This document shows, in pieces, positions 23,920-34,496 of a DNA stretch of 64,000 nucleotides. How positions within the stretch are numbered: the first letter of the stretch is position 1; the number at the start of each line of letters is the position of its first letter. The translations under genes and the position numbers were made by a program. Origin of the DNA: Magicicada septendecula (lineage: Eukaryota > Arthropoda > Insecta > Hemiptera > Cicadidae); assembly GCA_034769895.1 (NCBI GenBank), contig CM068372.1, positions 440,627,458 to 440,691,457 of the forward strand, in the 5' to 3' direction. The notes beneath the pieces are model-generated. The model searched no databases, was not told the DNA's origin, and saw only the letters and a list, made by a program, of their open reading frames with translations.

Positions 23920-24497
23920 GGTCTGTCCTGGTTTCCGAGGCTACTGTTGGAATTGCGAGTTGTACAGTAAAACCAACCTTCTGCCGGCTAGATTTTGTAT
24001 CAACAGATCTGTCGTGTTCTGTCATACGACCACCTCGATGAGGGTGTAGCTCATCACCAAGCACGACAGCCTTGAGTAGGTAGAGGCTTTGGTCTAACTC
24101 ATTACGTTTTTATGTAATTTATGTAACACTTATAGGTATCAGCGAGTTTAGTGGTAGCTTACACATACAGTATGTCCCACTTCAATTTTTTTTCGTCCCA
24201 GGTAAGTAAAATTTCCAAATATGATTCCAAATACTGCATAAAAATATAAGAATTTAAAACAATGGAAAGATTTTTTATATCTATATCACAGAATTTTGAA
24301 CTTTAAAGGGTTAAAAGAAAGGGTGTTAATTAAAAGAGAAATGCACACTGAACGATCCGAATGGCATGTACAGCAGTTTCCTCGCGCCTGCGTACTGAGC
24401 GTTCGTTATCCTGCACGTAATTGTTGTTGGCGTGCTTGGCGTTTGCAGCTACAAAGACGGGTAACGCCTGCGCTTATTTAACGCCAAGTTAACAGAG
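23920..24497 (-). mobile_element. GAA-tailed repeat (retroposon-like), copy 1
   Basis: This approximately 575-bp segment is nearly identical to 26739-27330. In both copies the left edge abuts a CTT array, so read on the minus strand the element ends in a (GAA)n tail, as in non-LTR retroposons with simple-repeat tails. It is flanked by 136-bp direct repeats, which suggests an unusually long target-site duplication. I found no ORF or tRNA-like head; no known family is recognised. It could be a 5'-truncated LINE 3' UTR or a SINE-like unit. Confidence 0.65.
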
Positions 24498-24633
24498 TTT
24501 TATTTTATAACTCAGACGGGGTCCGTGAAATTTTTAATTTTTTTGTGGGGATCCGCGGACTGAAAAGTTTGGGAACCACTGCTGACTAACTTAGATATAT
24601 GTGAATAAATCAGACAGAAAACATGAAAAGCTT
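24498..24633. repeat. 136-bp direct repeat, right copy
   Basis: Right-hand partner of 23440-23575. It contains an isolated hAT-like 3' end without the rest of that element, showing it arose by duplication of the locus, not by a second transposition. Confidence 0.95.
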
Positions 24634-25339
24634 GTTTCTATGTTGCGATAATTTGTTTTTCAATTGTACAGCCATCGTGTTGCAAATATTTTTTGTCACG
24701 TGCGTAGCCTATGCTTCGTAATTAGCCTTTAAACGTATGGACAACAATGAATGTAACCCGAGACGGGCTGCTCCGATTGGTCAGCTGCCGAAATCCTATA
24801 ACTGCAGTTTTTGTTTACATTATAGACCACGCCCCACTTCGATTGCACTTGTATGACTTCAAACGCTTATCGGCTTACCCATCGTAGCGTACAACGCACG
24901 TTGCGATCAGTATTCTCACCATTTTGTATTTTTTTTTTTTTCACCCCAAAAAGTTTCCGGCGTCTAGAGAACTGAGCCATGGAGGTCTGTTATCTTGACT
25001 GATTCATGTCTTACAATTCTTTTTCCCTAAGGATTTAGTCGCGTTCCACCTACACGCTTTTGTTCAGATCGCTCTTTTCCAACAATTTATGTTAATTCTA
25101 TTCGTAACACCACGCCGATTCGCTATCTAGTCGTCGTGTTTGACAGTTTACGTGGTTTTTTCGACTCGTCACCGTGGTAAGCATTTCTTTTTTTTTTGCG
25201 TTTTGTTCCATAAGATATCTCTATTACGATTCTGTTGGCCAATTTAAATTATTAGTATCAAAATTTGAAAAAGGGCATGGCAGATGTAACCAAGGCTGGG
25301 AGAAAAGTAAAAATAAAGTTTTGAATGTTTATCTAAAAA
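24634..25339. other. Non-coding stretch, nothing recognised
   Basis: A moderately GC-rich section (24750-24900) includes a CGATTGGTC-like CCAAT-box complement and GGGGCGTGG complement, but no initiator or coding follows. A T run lies at 24930-24941. Confidence 0.35.
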
Positions 25340-26107
25340 TATCGGTATGCAGAACCATACATGACTTCCATGTTCTAAGGTGTATATTTAAAATCATTTT
25401 AGAAATGAAATATTTCCATAGAAACTATTACTTTCTTCAACCTTAACCACAGTACTGTGGTTACTAGCGTATACCATCTCAAGTTAGCGCACTCGATTTT
25501 CACTGATAAGGGCAGTCGATGATACTGCCGAAACGTTGGTATTACAGAAAAATTGGACCACGGCCAAACACCCCGGGAAGGAATTTAACAACAAACTACT
25601 CCTTGTTGCCGATAACGTAGTACACATGACACAAATAAAAATTATCCCCTCCCCCTTCAACTATCATTTTTATTTATAGAAAATTACCCCAACCCCCTTC
25701 AACTAGCCTTTTCATTGTTAGATATTTCATCTACATTTCTACAGTGGATTATTATGACCTTCTTTTCAGGATACTTTATTTATCAAAATTAAGTACTTTA
25801 CTCTTGTTAAAACATAAAACGTTGAAGGTAAACTACCCTTTACCCTTAACCGATCTTCACCAGAATCAATATGCCTTGAGTCCTCTATAATTCAGGAAAG
25901 TATGCAAAAAATTATTTGATTTTGTATGATTTTGCGGCAGTTATCGTTCGCCATAGAAAAAATTCTACACAGACACACAGACGCTTTTCGGTAAATGACT
26001 TTCCTTCATGTTTTGAGGGTAGTACAATCAGAATCAGCCCTTATTTCGAACACGATTTTTTTCGCAATCACCATACTTTCATTTTCTTATGGAACGTGGA
26101 AGTAAAA
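25340..26107 (+). repeat. 0.7-kb interspersed repeat, copy B
   Basis: This segment is collinear with copy A at 10634-11292 but is interrupted at 25434-25592 by a foreign 159-bp segment bracketed by near-identical 12-mers (AAACTATTACTT at 25422, AAACTACTCCTT at 25593). Outside that insertion all landmarks of copy A are present in order, up to the terminal CTTATGGAACGTGGAAGTAAA. Confidence 0.85.
25434..25592 (+). mobile_element. Short insertion with hammerhead-like core
   Basis: The segment is absent from copies A and C of the host repeat and is flanked by approximately 12-bp direct repeats, so it is a true insertion. It contains CTGATAA, a perfect 6-bp stem (GGCAGT/ACTGCC) and GAAAC at 25503-25534, and further on GGACCACGGCCAAACACC. 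Hammerhead ribozymes have the order CTGANGA, stem II, GAAA and are known in Penelope-like elements and retrozymes; here the invariant G of CTGANGA is A, so if it is one it is inactive. Element class is inferred, not proven. Confidence 0.45.
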
Positions 26108-26129
26108 TTAGTGCTCTGCGTGAGAAAAA

Positions 26130-26560
26130 TGTGCACACATTCCTCTTCTTCTACTTCGACTTCTACTGGTGTTATTCCAGTATGGGTTTTAGCCTCTTCA
26201 ACGATTTTTCTCTACTCCACTCTTTCATTACATATTTTTCTCCATCTTCTGATCCCCATATTTCTCAGATCCTCCTCGACATTCTAGATCCGTCTTTTCC
26301 TTGGCCTACCTCTTGATCACCTACCTAGTGGTCTCCATTCTAGAATTTTTCTGGGAATTCTGTGCTGTTCCATCCTCACTGTGTGTCCTATACAGGCTAT
26401 CCTTCTACTCCTTATAATAAGCTTCACTATGTCAACTATTCGTGTATGAGATTATTTACTTCTCGACTCTCCACGAGTCGTTGTTATTTTGTACTGGTCC
26501 AAAAATGCTTTCTCAGTGTCATTAATTACAGCTTCTTTCAAAGAGTTTTTGTTTGTACGT
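26130..26560 (-). mobile_element. LINE ORF2 C-terminal remnant
   Basis: The minus strand reads RMEQHRIPRKILEWRPLGR, a stop, SRGRPRKRRI, NVEEDLRNMGIRRWRKICNE and IVEEAKTHTGITP, the usual finish of the same LINE group as at 22.3 kb. Upstream, in other frames, are decayed HF(W)..VQN-like residues. At least three stops are visible. After the last coding residues the minus strand continues GTAGAAGTCGAAGTAGAAG, a degenerate GAA-type tail. Confidence 0.82.
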
Positions 26561-26613
26561 GTAATGGTTTCAACATCGGCGTAAGCATGAGTTTATGTGG
26601 TTTTTGTGTACAT

Positions 26614-26710
26614 TTCTTCTTCTTCTTCTCCTCCTCCTCCTCCTCCTCCTCCTCCTCCTCCTTCTTCTTCTTCTTCTTCTTCTTCTTCTTCTTCTTCTTC
26701 TTCTTCTTCC
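26614..26710 (+). repeat. CTT/CTC/CTT array
   Basis: A compound trinucleotide run: CTT, then a block of CTC units, then CTT again. In minus-strand sense it is the GAA-type tail of the repeat that follows at 26711-27330. The internal GAG block indicates a point change that was amplified. Confidence 0.95.
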
Positions 26711-27330
26711 AACAGTCCACCTTTTCTTAGGTCTATCTGTCCTGGTTTCCGAGGCTACTGTTGGAATTGTGAGTTGTTGATTGAACCACCGTACAGTAAA
26801 ACCAACCTTCTGCCGGCTAGATTTTGTATCAACAGATCTGTCGTGTCCTGTCATACGACCACCTCGAAGAGGGTGTAGCTCATCACCAAGCACGACAGCC
26901 TTGAGTAGGTAGAAGCTTTTGTCTAACTCATTACGTTTTTATGTAATTTATGTAACACTTATAGGTATCAGCGAGTTTAGTGGTAGCTTACACATACAGT
27001 ATGTCCCACTTCAATTTTTTTTCGTCCCAGGTAAGTAAAATTTCCAAATATGATTCCAAATACTGCATAACAAATATAAGAATTTAAAACAGTGGAAACA
27101 TTTTTTATATCTATATCACAAAATTTTGAACTTTAAAGGGTTAAAAGAAAGGGCGTTAATTAAAAGAGAAATCGACACTGAACGGTCCGAATGGCATCGT
27201 ACAGCACAGGTTCCTCGCGCCTGCGTACTGAGCGTTCGTTATCCTGCACGTAATTGTTGTTGGCGTGCTTGGCGTTTGCAGCTACAAAGACGGGTAACGC
27301 CTGCGCTTATTTAACGCCAAGTTAACAGAG
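26711..27330 (-). mobile_element. GAA-tailed repeat (retroposon-like), copy 2
   Basis: From 26739 to 27330 this is nearly identical to 23925-24497, with one approximately 15-bp segment (GATTGAACCACC) present only here. It adds about 28 bp of unique sequence between tail and shared body. Unlike copy 1 no long direct repeat is visible on its flanks. Confidence 0.7.
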
Positions 27331-27782
27331 TTTAATGGTAATTAACGACGCTCGTTTTATGCACTCTACACTCGTAAAACGAGCCAATTTGACGGTCGGG
27401 AAAGAGTTACGGAGCTTTATTAGCTGGCCCCGACACGTGCGCGCGCCAGTTTGATTGATGTACTTTGTCGCAGTAAATCAGCACGACGACGCGCCTGCGC
27501 ACGCACGCACGCACGCACGCACGCTCACCGCTTTATGGTCCATCAAATGTGTGATATTTTGTAGTCCGTTTAACGGCGACACCGCACTTAAACCTCCTCC
27601 TCGGCTCCGATAGCTCCGACACGGTTTGGTCGCTGAATCAGAATCTCAGGTCTTTTTCCGGTTATATAAAAATCAGTTAAAGGATCTGAGTACTAATTGT
27701 GTACAAGGGGGTTTGTTAAACTGGATTTGAAGATCACTTTGCCGCAATTAACAACATTAATCAACGAATTATCTTTGAAACT
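27331..27782. promoter_or_regulatory. Possible regulatory element, GC-rich
   Basis: A CpG- and motif-rich patch in AT-rich DNA: TAATGGTAATTAA (27332-27344, homeodomain-type), TTTGATTGATGTA (about 27450, resembles a Pbx/Hox site), CACGTG (about 27435) and a (CACG)6-type run (about 27500-27524). Nothing codes. The grouping is suggestive of a host regulatory element but rests on short words that occur by chance. Confidence 0.2.
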
Positions 27783-29217
27783 CAGTGGCGGCTCGTGATT
27801 ATGACAGTTGGGGGTTCGACGTCTGAATGTTTATACTAAGATAAGAGCAATTTCCCATTCCATATAACAAACGGTGAAGAAGTAATTGTTGACAACTTTA
27901 ATTAGGCCTAATACAGTGGAACCCCGCTAGTCCGAAAACCCGCTTAATCCGAACCGGTAGGTTGATAAAAGGGTCTAAAAATTGGACAAAGAAATAAAAA
28001 GACACGACAAAATAACGAACATATCAATATAATTTGTATATAAAAAGCTTAGATAAATACACACTAATGCATTTTTTAGTGAAATTTTTATTCTAAAAAT
28101 ACTTTAGATTACTTTAAAAGTACTTCAGATTTTTTTAAATATATGGCAAAATGAAGTTTTGAATTACGTTATCAAGATGTCATTGCGTCTGTAAAATGAA
28201 TGGAAAAACATATTGGTACTTACAGTTTAGTGCCAGTAAACGTATATAAAACACAAAAAACTACAATAAATACACACTACATAACTAGACACTACTTGAA
28301 GTGTTGCACAAAATCAGTCATTTTTCTCTGATGCAGAGCTGTAAATCCAGCAGACGCCGCGATGTTCCGCCAGTTTATGCTATTTGTAAATTATTCGAAA
28401 AATATATACAGTAGTTAAAATAAAATAATAAAGGGTTGTGATTAATATTTAAAACGGGAAGCGGCCTGCCGAGTTCCTCAATTTTACATTTATATACAAT
28501 AGAGACAGAGAGAAGAAAAATTAGTTTATAAAATAGATTGAACACTATTAATTTTACCAAATCAATGAGCTGAACACAAAAAATAAGAAATACCTGAACA
28601 CTTAACATACAAAAAACACCAGTAAGTAGGCCTACTTTGGAGGTTATACACGTTTCGGCCAGCATAACATTACTATAATTATTTAATGACTACTTTAAAC
28701 ACTCTTTGTTTTCGGAGTACAAAGACTTCACTGTTTTATTTGATTTTGATACTTCACTGCACATATTTTCATTGCATAGTAAGTGAAATAGAGAAGCCTG
28801 ACACAAAACTGATGGTAAACGGACAAATCATATGGTAAAAATCATTATAATAGGGAATGTTGGTATTGTGAAAATGTTGACATTCCCGGTCGGGGCGGTT
28901 CGGCCCTCGTCGGAACTATTCGTCTCTGCCGCTAAGCTGAAATGTTAGCGACAGTTCAGTGTAATTTTGCCTATAGTGAGTTCCTCCTCCAAAGCTATCT
29001 ACATAGCCTAGGAATTGCTGATAGCTACTTTGCACCTCGAGCAGTAGTAGCTAGCAATTCGCCTGTTACGCGAATCGATTATTGTTCAGGCAACAAGATT
29101 AATCTCACAAATCTCGTTATTTAAATATGAAACCAAACTCTCAACAAATCCTTGAACGTATTTAAATTATTTAGGGGGTTCAATGAACCATTGAACCTTA
29201 TGGACGAGCCGCCACTG
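27783..29217. mobile_element. hAT-like element with nested Tigger fragment
   Basis: Perfect 14-bp terminal inverted repeats, CAGTGGCGGCTCGT at 27783-27796 and the complement ending at 29217, delimit a 1,435-bp element. The flanks share TTGAAAC (27775-27781 and 29219-29225), consistent with a target duplication slightly offset or decayed. No hAT transposase motif was recognised inside. Between 27914 and about 28390 it contains a Tigger/pogo fragment, listed separately. Class assignment to hAT rests on the CAG...CTG-type termini. Confidence 0.7.
27914..28390 (-). mobile_element. Tigger/pogo fragment
   Basis: TA followed by CAGTGGAACCCCGCTAGTCC at 27912-27933 is a pogo/Tigger-type terminus. About 400 bp further in, the minus strand at 28385-28300 encodes NWRNIAASAGFTALHQRKM then TDFVQHFK and a stop, which resembles the C-terminus of pogo/jerky transposases (...ALKQTKITDFF). 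The opposite terminus was not found, so the fragment is truncated. It lies within the hAT-like element at 27783-29217. Confidence 0.6.
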
Positions 29218-29840
29218 ATTGAAACCGTTTCTGTACAGTTGAAATATTACTTTGTTTTCAAGAAAGAATCGTTTAACTTTTAAACTATTTATTTGCGCTT
29301 TTTTGAAATTACAAAAACAACGGGCACAGCTGTTGAAAGCTCGCTAGACGAACTTCATTGTTTTCAATTGTGGACGAAAAATACTTAGTCGGTGTGGAGA
29401 TAGACTGAAGTGCCTAGGCGTATGGACACGGATTGGAAAAGTCACATCAAATTACATCTGTAGACTGATGCTGAATCCTTTGCTTCAGATTAGAAAAATA
29501 ACCCGAGAAAGGCAAAAAGGTATATTTAGACTCAAGAGTGCGCGGTCGGTTTTCATCCGATGTACATCGGTAACCTTCGTACTCGTTGTAAATATTATAA
29601 TATGTTATATTAAGTTATTTTATATTAGATTTTAATATTTTAAGTGTTTGACAAGTGTATCATATTTAAACGATACACAATTACTTTTTAAATTCTGATT
29701 ATGGGACAAGGGTCCCGAAACATGTAAATTTATAAAGACGCTGTTTCTGGAAAGCCGCAGACGGTAAGTTCCAATATATTTGATTGAACAACACGTGGCT
29801 TGGTACTAAACATTTGGGATTTATTCCTTTTAAACAGGTA
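29218..29840. other. Non-coding stretch with two small structures
   Basis: Two items stand out: a perfect palindrome CCGATGTACATCGG at about 29557-29570, and a CTGATTA-stem-GAAAC motif at 29695-29721 with a perfect 5-bp stem (GGGAC/GTCCC). No coding was found. Confidence 0.5.
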
Positions 29841-29844
29841 TATT

Positions 29845-30260
29845 TACTTTGCCATGTTAGAAAGTATAGTCACGTACGGCTCTGCCGAAAGTTGCAAGCA
29901 GTAGACGTTTTATTGTGGTTGTCTTGTGAGCGTGTCCAGGCTCAGTCGGATTAGAAACGAGAGTATCAGTGGGCAACGTCGTGTTGATAACAGAAGTTTA
30001 GTCTCTGTAAATAGGAAGCCTCTCGTACGGTACGGCGGCCACGTGGTTCGGATGCCTGATGATCGTGACCCGCAAAGTTGTTAAACCGGGTCCCAACGGA
30101 ACGGTTAGACCTAGGGGAGGTCCGCGAAAGGAGGACGTACAGATGAGATGGAGAAAAGAAGTTTGCTGCAACATGATGACCGGAACAACAAAGCCTCTGG
30201 TCTGTAGGATGTGAGAGATGTCAGTAACAATATAGGCAATAGCACATGGATGGATGAGAC
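29845..30260 (+). mobile_element. LINE ORF2 C-terminal remnant
   Basis: The plus strand reads YFAMLESIVTYGSAESCKQ, then VSRLSRIRNESISGQRRVDN, LVRYGGHVVRMPDDRD and, after a frame change, RPRGGPRKEDVQMRWRKE. This matches the block ..LTYGSExW...SRLDRIRNE.I......V.....LxWYGHVxRMxDxR...RGRPRK...W of an insect LINE group distinct in detail from the 22-kb copy. Several breaks exist and the 5' part is missing. Confidence 0.75.
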
Positions 30261-30913
30261 CGAGAGTAAACGGCAAGTTTGGGCGGTGACTGAGAAGACA
30301 GAACGGAGAAACACAGAGAGAGTATTTGTACTTCAACACATGTTAACAGAGTTTTTAGTTGGTAGATATGTTGGTTCCTAAGTATCCTCGCATACGAACG
30401 ACTGGAAAGTCTGAGCATTGTTCCATGAACCGATTTTCGTCGAGCCGGTGACTATCAGTGAGAACCAAGCAGTGGAAACGCCTTCGCACGTGATTGACAG
30501 ACATAAATCAGAGCTAGTTACTGTGCCTTACATAAATTGTTGTGGCAGTTACCGTACTAAATAAGTCAATTATCAATGAACACTCGTCGAAAAACTTGAA
30601 CCGTGGTGCGAGAGAAGGTTTCCACGTAATAAAAGAAAAAACCCTCTCTTAGTTTGTGTCCAACTTGTGACGATATAAATTCAGAATCTCTTGGTTTCTC
30701 TTTTTGTAAAAGTTAATGATAAGCACATCCTAGGCGGTAGGAGGTCCACTGAAGACTGACAAAAATGTCAGCACTCGCCGATAGTAGTCCGACTGTGGAT
30801 TACATGCGCCAGAAAATCATGTTGCTCACGTGCTGTAGGCTTTTGGCACTTTTTGTAGCGTTATCAATGAACTTAAGAATTCAAACCCTGTTAACCACGT
30901 GGTAACAATAGTG

Positions 30914-30948
<35 letters not shown>

Positions 30949-31216
30949 CGCCTCTCCGTTGTGCGCGTAGCGTTGACAAGAATTAATTAACCGACTTTAA
31001 CCAAGCTGTAACCAGACTGACGGCTATTGTGATCCGTCTGTTGTTGTATTCAGTTACAAACAGTAGACTCTGTGTTTTGTAGCTGTTAATATAGAAACCC
31101 TTTAGTTTAGTGTTTCCCAACACAACGGCGTACCGTTACAAAATATAGGCCTACACAGTCGTGACACAGTTTGTATTGTTATTTTTAGACGTCTTGCGAG
31201 TAATGAAGAAAGCCCG
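30261..31216. other. Non-coding stretch, nothing recognised
   Basis: AT-rich with a (GT)n run at about 30918-30946 and a small hairpin CTGACAAAAATGTCAG at 30756-30771. No gene was recognised. Confidence 0.45.
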
Positions 31217-32259
31217 TGGAAATTGTGTAGACCGTTTACACGCCCTAATAGTTGGCTGCGAGTCTTGGGTAATTACCGAAGGAGAGGGAAGAACAAGCTT
31301 CGAGGAGACGACAGTTCTTCTTCTTCCTCTTTATTCCAGGATTAGGCGACATTACCTACACTGGAAATTGTGTAGAACCGTTTACACGCACTAATATTTG
31401 GCTGCGAGTCTTGGGTAATTACCGAAGGAGAGGGAAGAACAAGCTTCGAGGAGACGACAGTTCTTCTTCTTCCTCTTTATTCCAGGATTAGGCGACATTA
31501 CCTACACTGGAAATTGTGTAGAACCGTTTACACGCACTAATATTTGGCTGCGAGTCTTGGGTAATTACCGAAGGAGAGGGAATAACAAGCTTCGAGGAGA
31601 CAACAGTTCTTCTTCTTCTTCTTCTTCTTCTTCTTCTTCTTCTTCTTCTTCTTCTTCTTCTTCTTCTTCTTTCTCTTTGTTCCAGGATTAGGCGACATTA
31701 CCTACACTGGAAATTGTGTAGAACCGTTTACACGCACTACTATTTGGCTGCGAGTCTTGGGTAATTACCGAAGGAGAGGGAATAACAAGCTTCGAGGAGA
31801 CAACAGTTCTTCTTCCTTTTTATTCCAGGATTAGGGGACATTACCTACTCTGGAAATTGTGTAGAACCGTTTACACGCACTAATATTTGGCTGCGAGTCT
31901 TGGGTAATTACCGAAGGAGAGGGAATAACAAGCTTCGAGGAGACAACAGTTCTTCTTCTTCTTCTTCTTCTTCTTCTTCTTTCTCTTTGTTCCAGGATTA
32001 GGCGACATTACCTACACTGGAAATTGTGTAGAACCGTTTACACGCACTACTATTTGGCTGCGAGTCTTGGGTAATTACCGAAGGAGAGGGAATAACAAGC
32101 TTCGAGGAGACAACAGTTCTTCTTCCTTTTTATTCCAGGATTAGGCGACATTACCTACTCTGGAAATTGTGTAGAACCGTTTACACGCACTAATATTTGG
32201 CTGCGAGTCTTGGGTAATTACCGAAGGAGAGGGAATAACAAGCTTCGAGGAGACGACAG

Positions 32260-32499
<240 letters not shown>

Positions 32500-33230
32500 C
32501 TCTTTGTTCCAGGATTAGGCGACATTACCTACACTGGAAATTGTGTAGAACCGTTTACACGCACTACTATTTGGCTGCGAGTCTTGGGTAATTACCGAAG
32601 GAGAGGGAAGAACAAGCTTCGAGGAGACGACAGTTCTTCTTCTTCCTCTTTATTCCAGGATTAGGCGACATTACCTACACTGGAAATTGTGTAGAACCGT
32701 TTACACGCACTAATATTTGGCTGCGAGTCTTGGGTAATTACCGAAGGAGAGGGAATAACAAGCTTCGAGGAGACAACAGTTCTTCTTCTTTTTTTTCTTC
32801 TTCTTCTTTTTTATTCCAGGATTAGGCGACATTACCTACACTGGAAATTGTGTAGAACCGTTTACACGCACTAATATTTGGCTGCGAGTCTTGGGTAATT
32901 ACCGAAGGAGAGGGAATAACAAGCTTCGAGGAGACAACAGTTCTTCTTCTTCCTTTTTATTCCAGGATCAGGCGACATTACATACACTGGAAATTGTGTA
33001 GAACCGTTTACACGCCCTAATATTTGGCTGCGAGTCTTGGGTAATTACCGAAGGAGAGGGAATAACAAGCTTCGAGGAGACAACAGTTCTTCTTCTTCTT
33101 TTTTATTCCAGGATTAGGCGACATTACCTACACTGGAAATTGTGTAGAACCGTTTACACGCCCTAATATTAGGCTGCGAGTCTTGGGTAATTACCGAAGG
33201 AGAGGGAATAACAAGCTTCGAGGAGACAAC

Positions 33231-33541
33231 ATTTCTTCTTCTTCTTCTTCTTCTTCTTCTTCTTCTTCTTCTTCTTCTTCTTCTTCTTCTTCTTCTTCTT
33301 CTTCTTCTTCTTCTTCTTCTTCTTCTTCTCCTCCTCCTCCTCCTCCTCCTCCTCCTCCTCCTCCTCCTCCTCCTCCTCCTCCTCCTCCTCCTCCTCCTCC
33401 TCCTCCTCCTCCTCTCCCTCTCCCTCTCCCTCTCCCTCTCCCTCTCCCTCTCCCTCTCCCTCTTCCTCGTCTTCTTCTTCTTCTTCTTCTTCTTCTTCTT
33501 CTTCTTCTTCTTCTTCTTCTTCTTCTTCTTCTTCTTCTTCT
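33231..33541 (+). repeat. CTT/CCT/CTCCCT/CTT compound array
   Basis: Within the last satellite unit, the order is about 33 CTT units, about 27 CCT units, eight CTCCCT hexamers (about 33412-33462) and then about 25 CTT units. This nested order points to stepwise amplification of point variants in the middle of a CTT run. Confidence 0.95.
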
Positions 33542-33574
33542 TTCCAGGATTAGGCGACATTACCTACTCCGGTC

Positions 33575-34200
33575 TTCCCACGTTTCTTTTCCCTTTAGGC
33601 GTATATTGTAAGACTTGTTGAGGTAGCCTGTTCGCTTCCGTTCTACCTATAGCCTATGTTCAGTCCATCTCAGCTTACACTCCTCGATTCTTCAGTTACA
33701 GAGAATATACCCAATTCGTGTCTTACCACATCGTTTCTAACTCTATAACGGTTCGTGTACATCCCCTTTCATATCTCAAGAAATTCACGAGTGCAGCTTG
33801 TTGTATATGACCCATGTTTCGGAACCGTATTAAAGACTGGTGACTGCCGTTACGTTAAAGCACTTCATTTGAGTTTCCTTTCTTGTTTTTCTCCTTAGCC
33901 TGTAGTTCTTGTAACAGTGCCACAAATCGCCTGAAATCTGTTTATCTTTCTCTCGATGTTCTCGTCAGATTGATATGTATTATCACATCCTACCTATTGA
34001 AAGTGTGATATTTGCTCCAGCACTTTTAACATTGATCGTGACAAGAGTCAATTCTTTTAGTTTTTAACCTTCTATTATCGTTTAAATCAGTCGGCTTTTC
34101 ATTTTCTGTCCGATACGTTTGTCATTTTTACCCCGTTGGGTTACCAGTTCATCGCAAAAACCCCAACTTCTGGAGGATCAGAAACACCTCTGTACGAGTT
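33575..34200 (-). mobile_element. LINE ORF2 C-terminal remnant
   Basis: The minus strand contains, across frames, INRFQAICGTVTRTTG, RRKTRKETQMKCFNVTAV, YGSETWVIYNKLHS, a decayed H-P..-RNDVVRH region and CKLRWTEHRL. These match ...I..KI.RFQ.ICGTI.RTL..K.RKDTQ.KFYKVMA.P.LLYGSETW... of the dominant LINE group. Several stops and frame changes occur; both the RT core and a clear 3' end are missing. Its 3' edge abuts the satellite. Confidence 0.7.
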
Positions 34201-34252
34201 ACGATTCCTTTAGCCAAAGGTCGCCGGAAACTTGTACGAAAATTTAAACGAT

Positions 34253-34491
34253 CTTCTTCTTCTTCTTCTTCTTCTTCTTCTTCTTCTTCTTCTTCTTCTT
34301 CTTCTTCTTCTTCTTCTTCTTCTTCTTCTTCTTCTTCTTCTTCTTCTTCTTCTTCTTCCTCCTCCTCCTCCTCCTCCTCCTCCTCCTCCTCCTCCTCCTC
34401 CTCCTCCTCCTCCTTCTTCTTCTTCTTCTTCTTCTTCTTCTTCTTCTTCTTCTTCTTCTTCTTCTTCTTCTTCTTCTTCTTCTTCTTCTTC
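34253..34491 (+). repeat. CTT/CCT/CTT array at a LINE 3' end
   Basis: About 35 CTT, 18 CCT and 26 CTT units. In minus-strand sense it directly follows the 3' end of the LINE remnant at 34500-34917, whose last residues are read as GLLLEEEE from the first GAA/GAG units. It therefore looks like an expanded LINE 3' tail. Confidence 0.93.
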
Positions 34492-34496
34492 CTCCT

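Noticed and set aside
23543-24064. Long poly-Ser, poly-Leu and poly-Arg frames (158-170 codons)
   Set aside because: They are translations of the CTT array in three frames and have no coding support.
30750-30778. CTGAAGA plus hairpin CTGACA..TGTCAG
   Set aside because: The hairpin is good but the GAAA box is absent, so it does not fit the hammerhead-like motif family.
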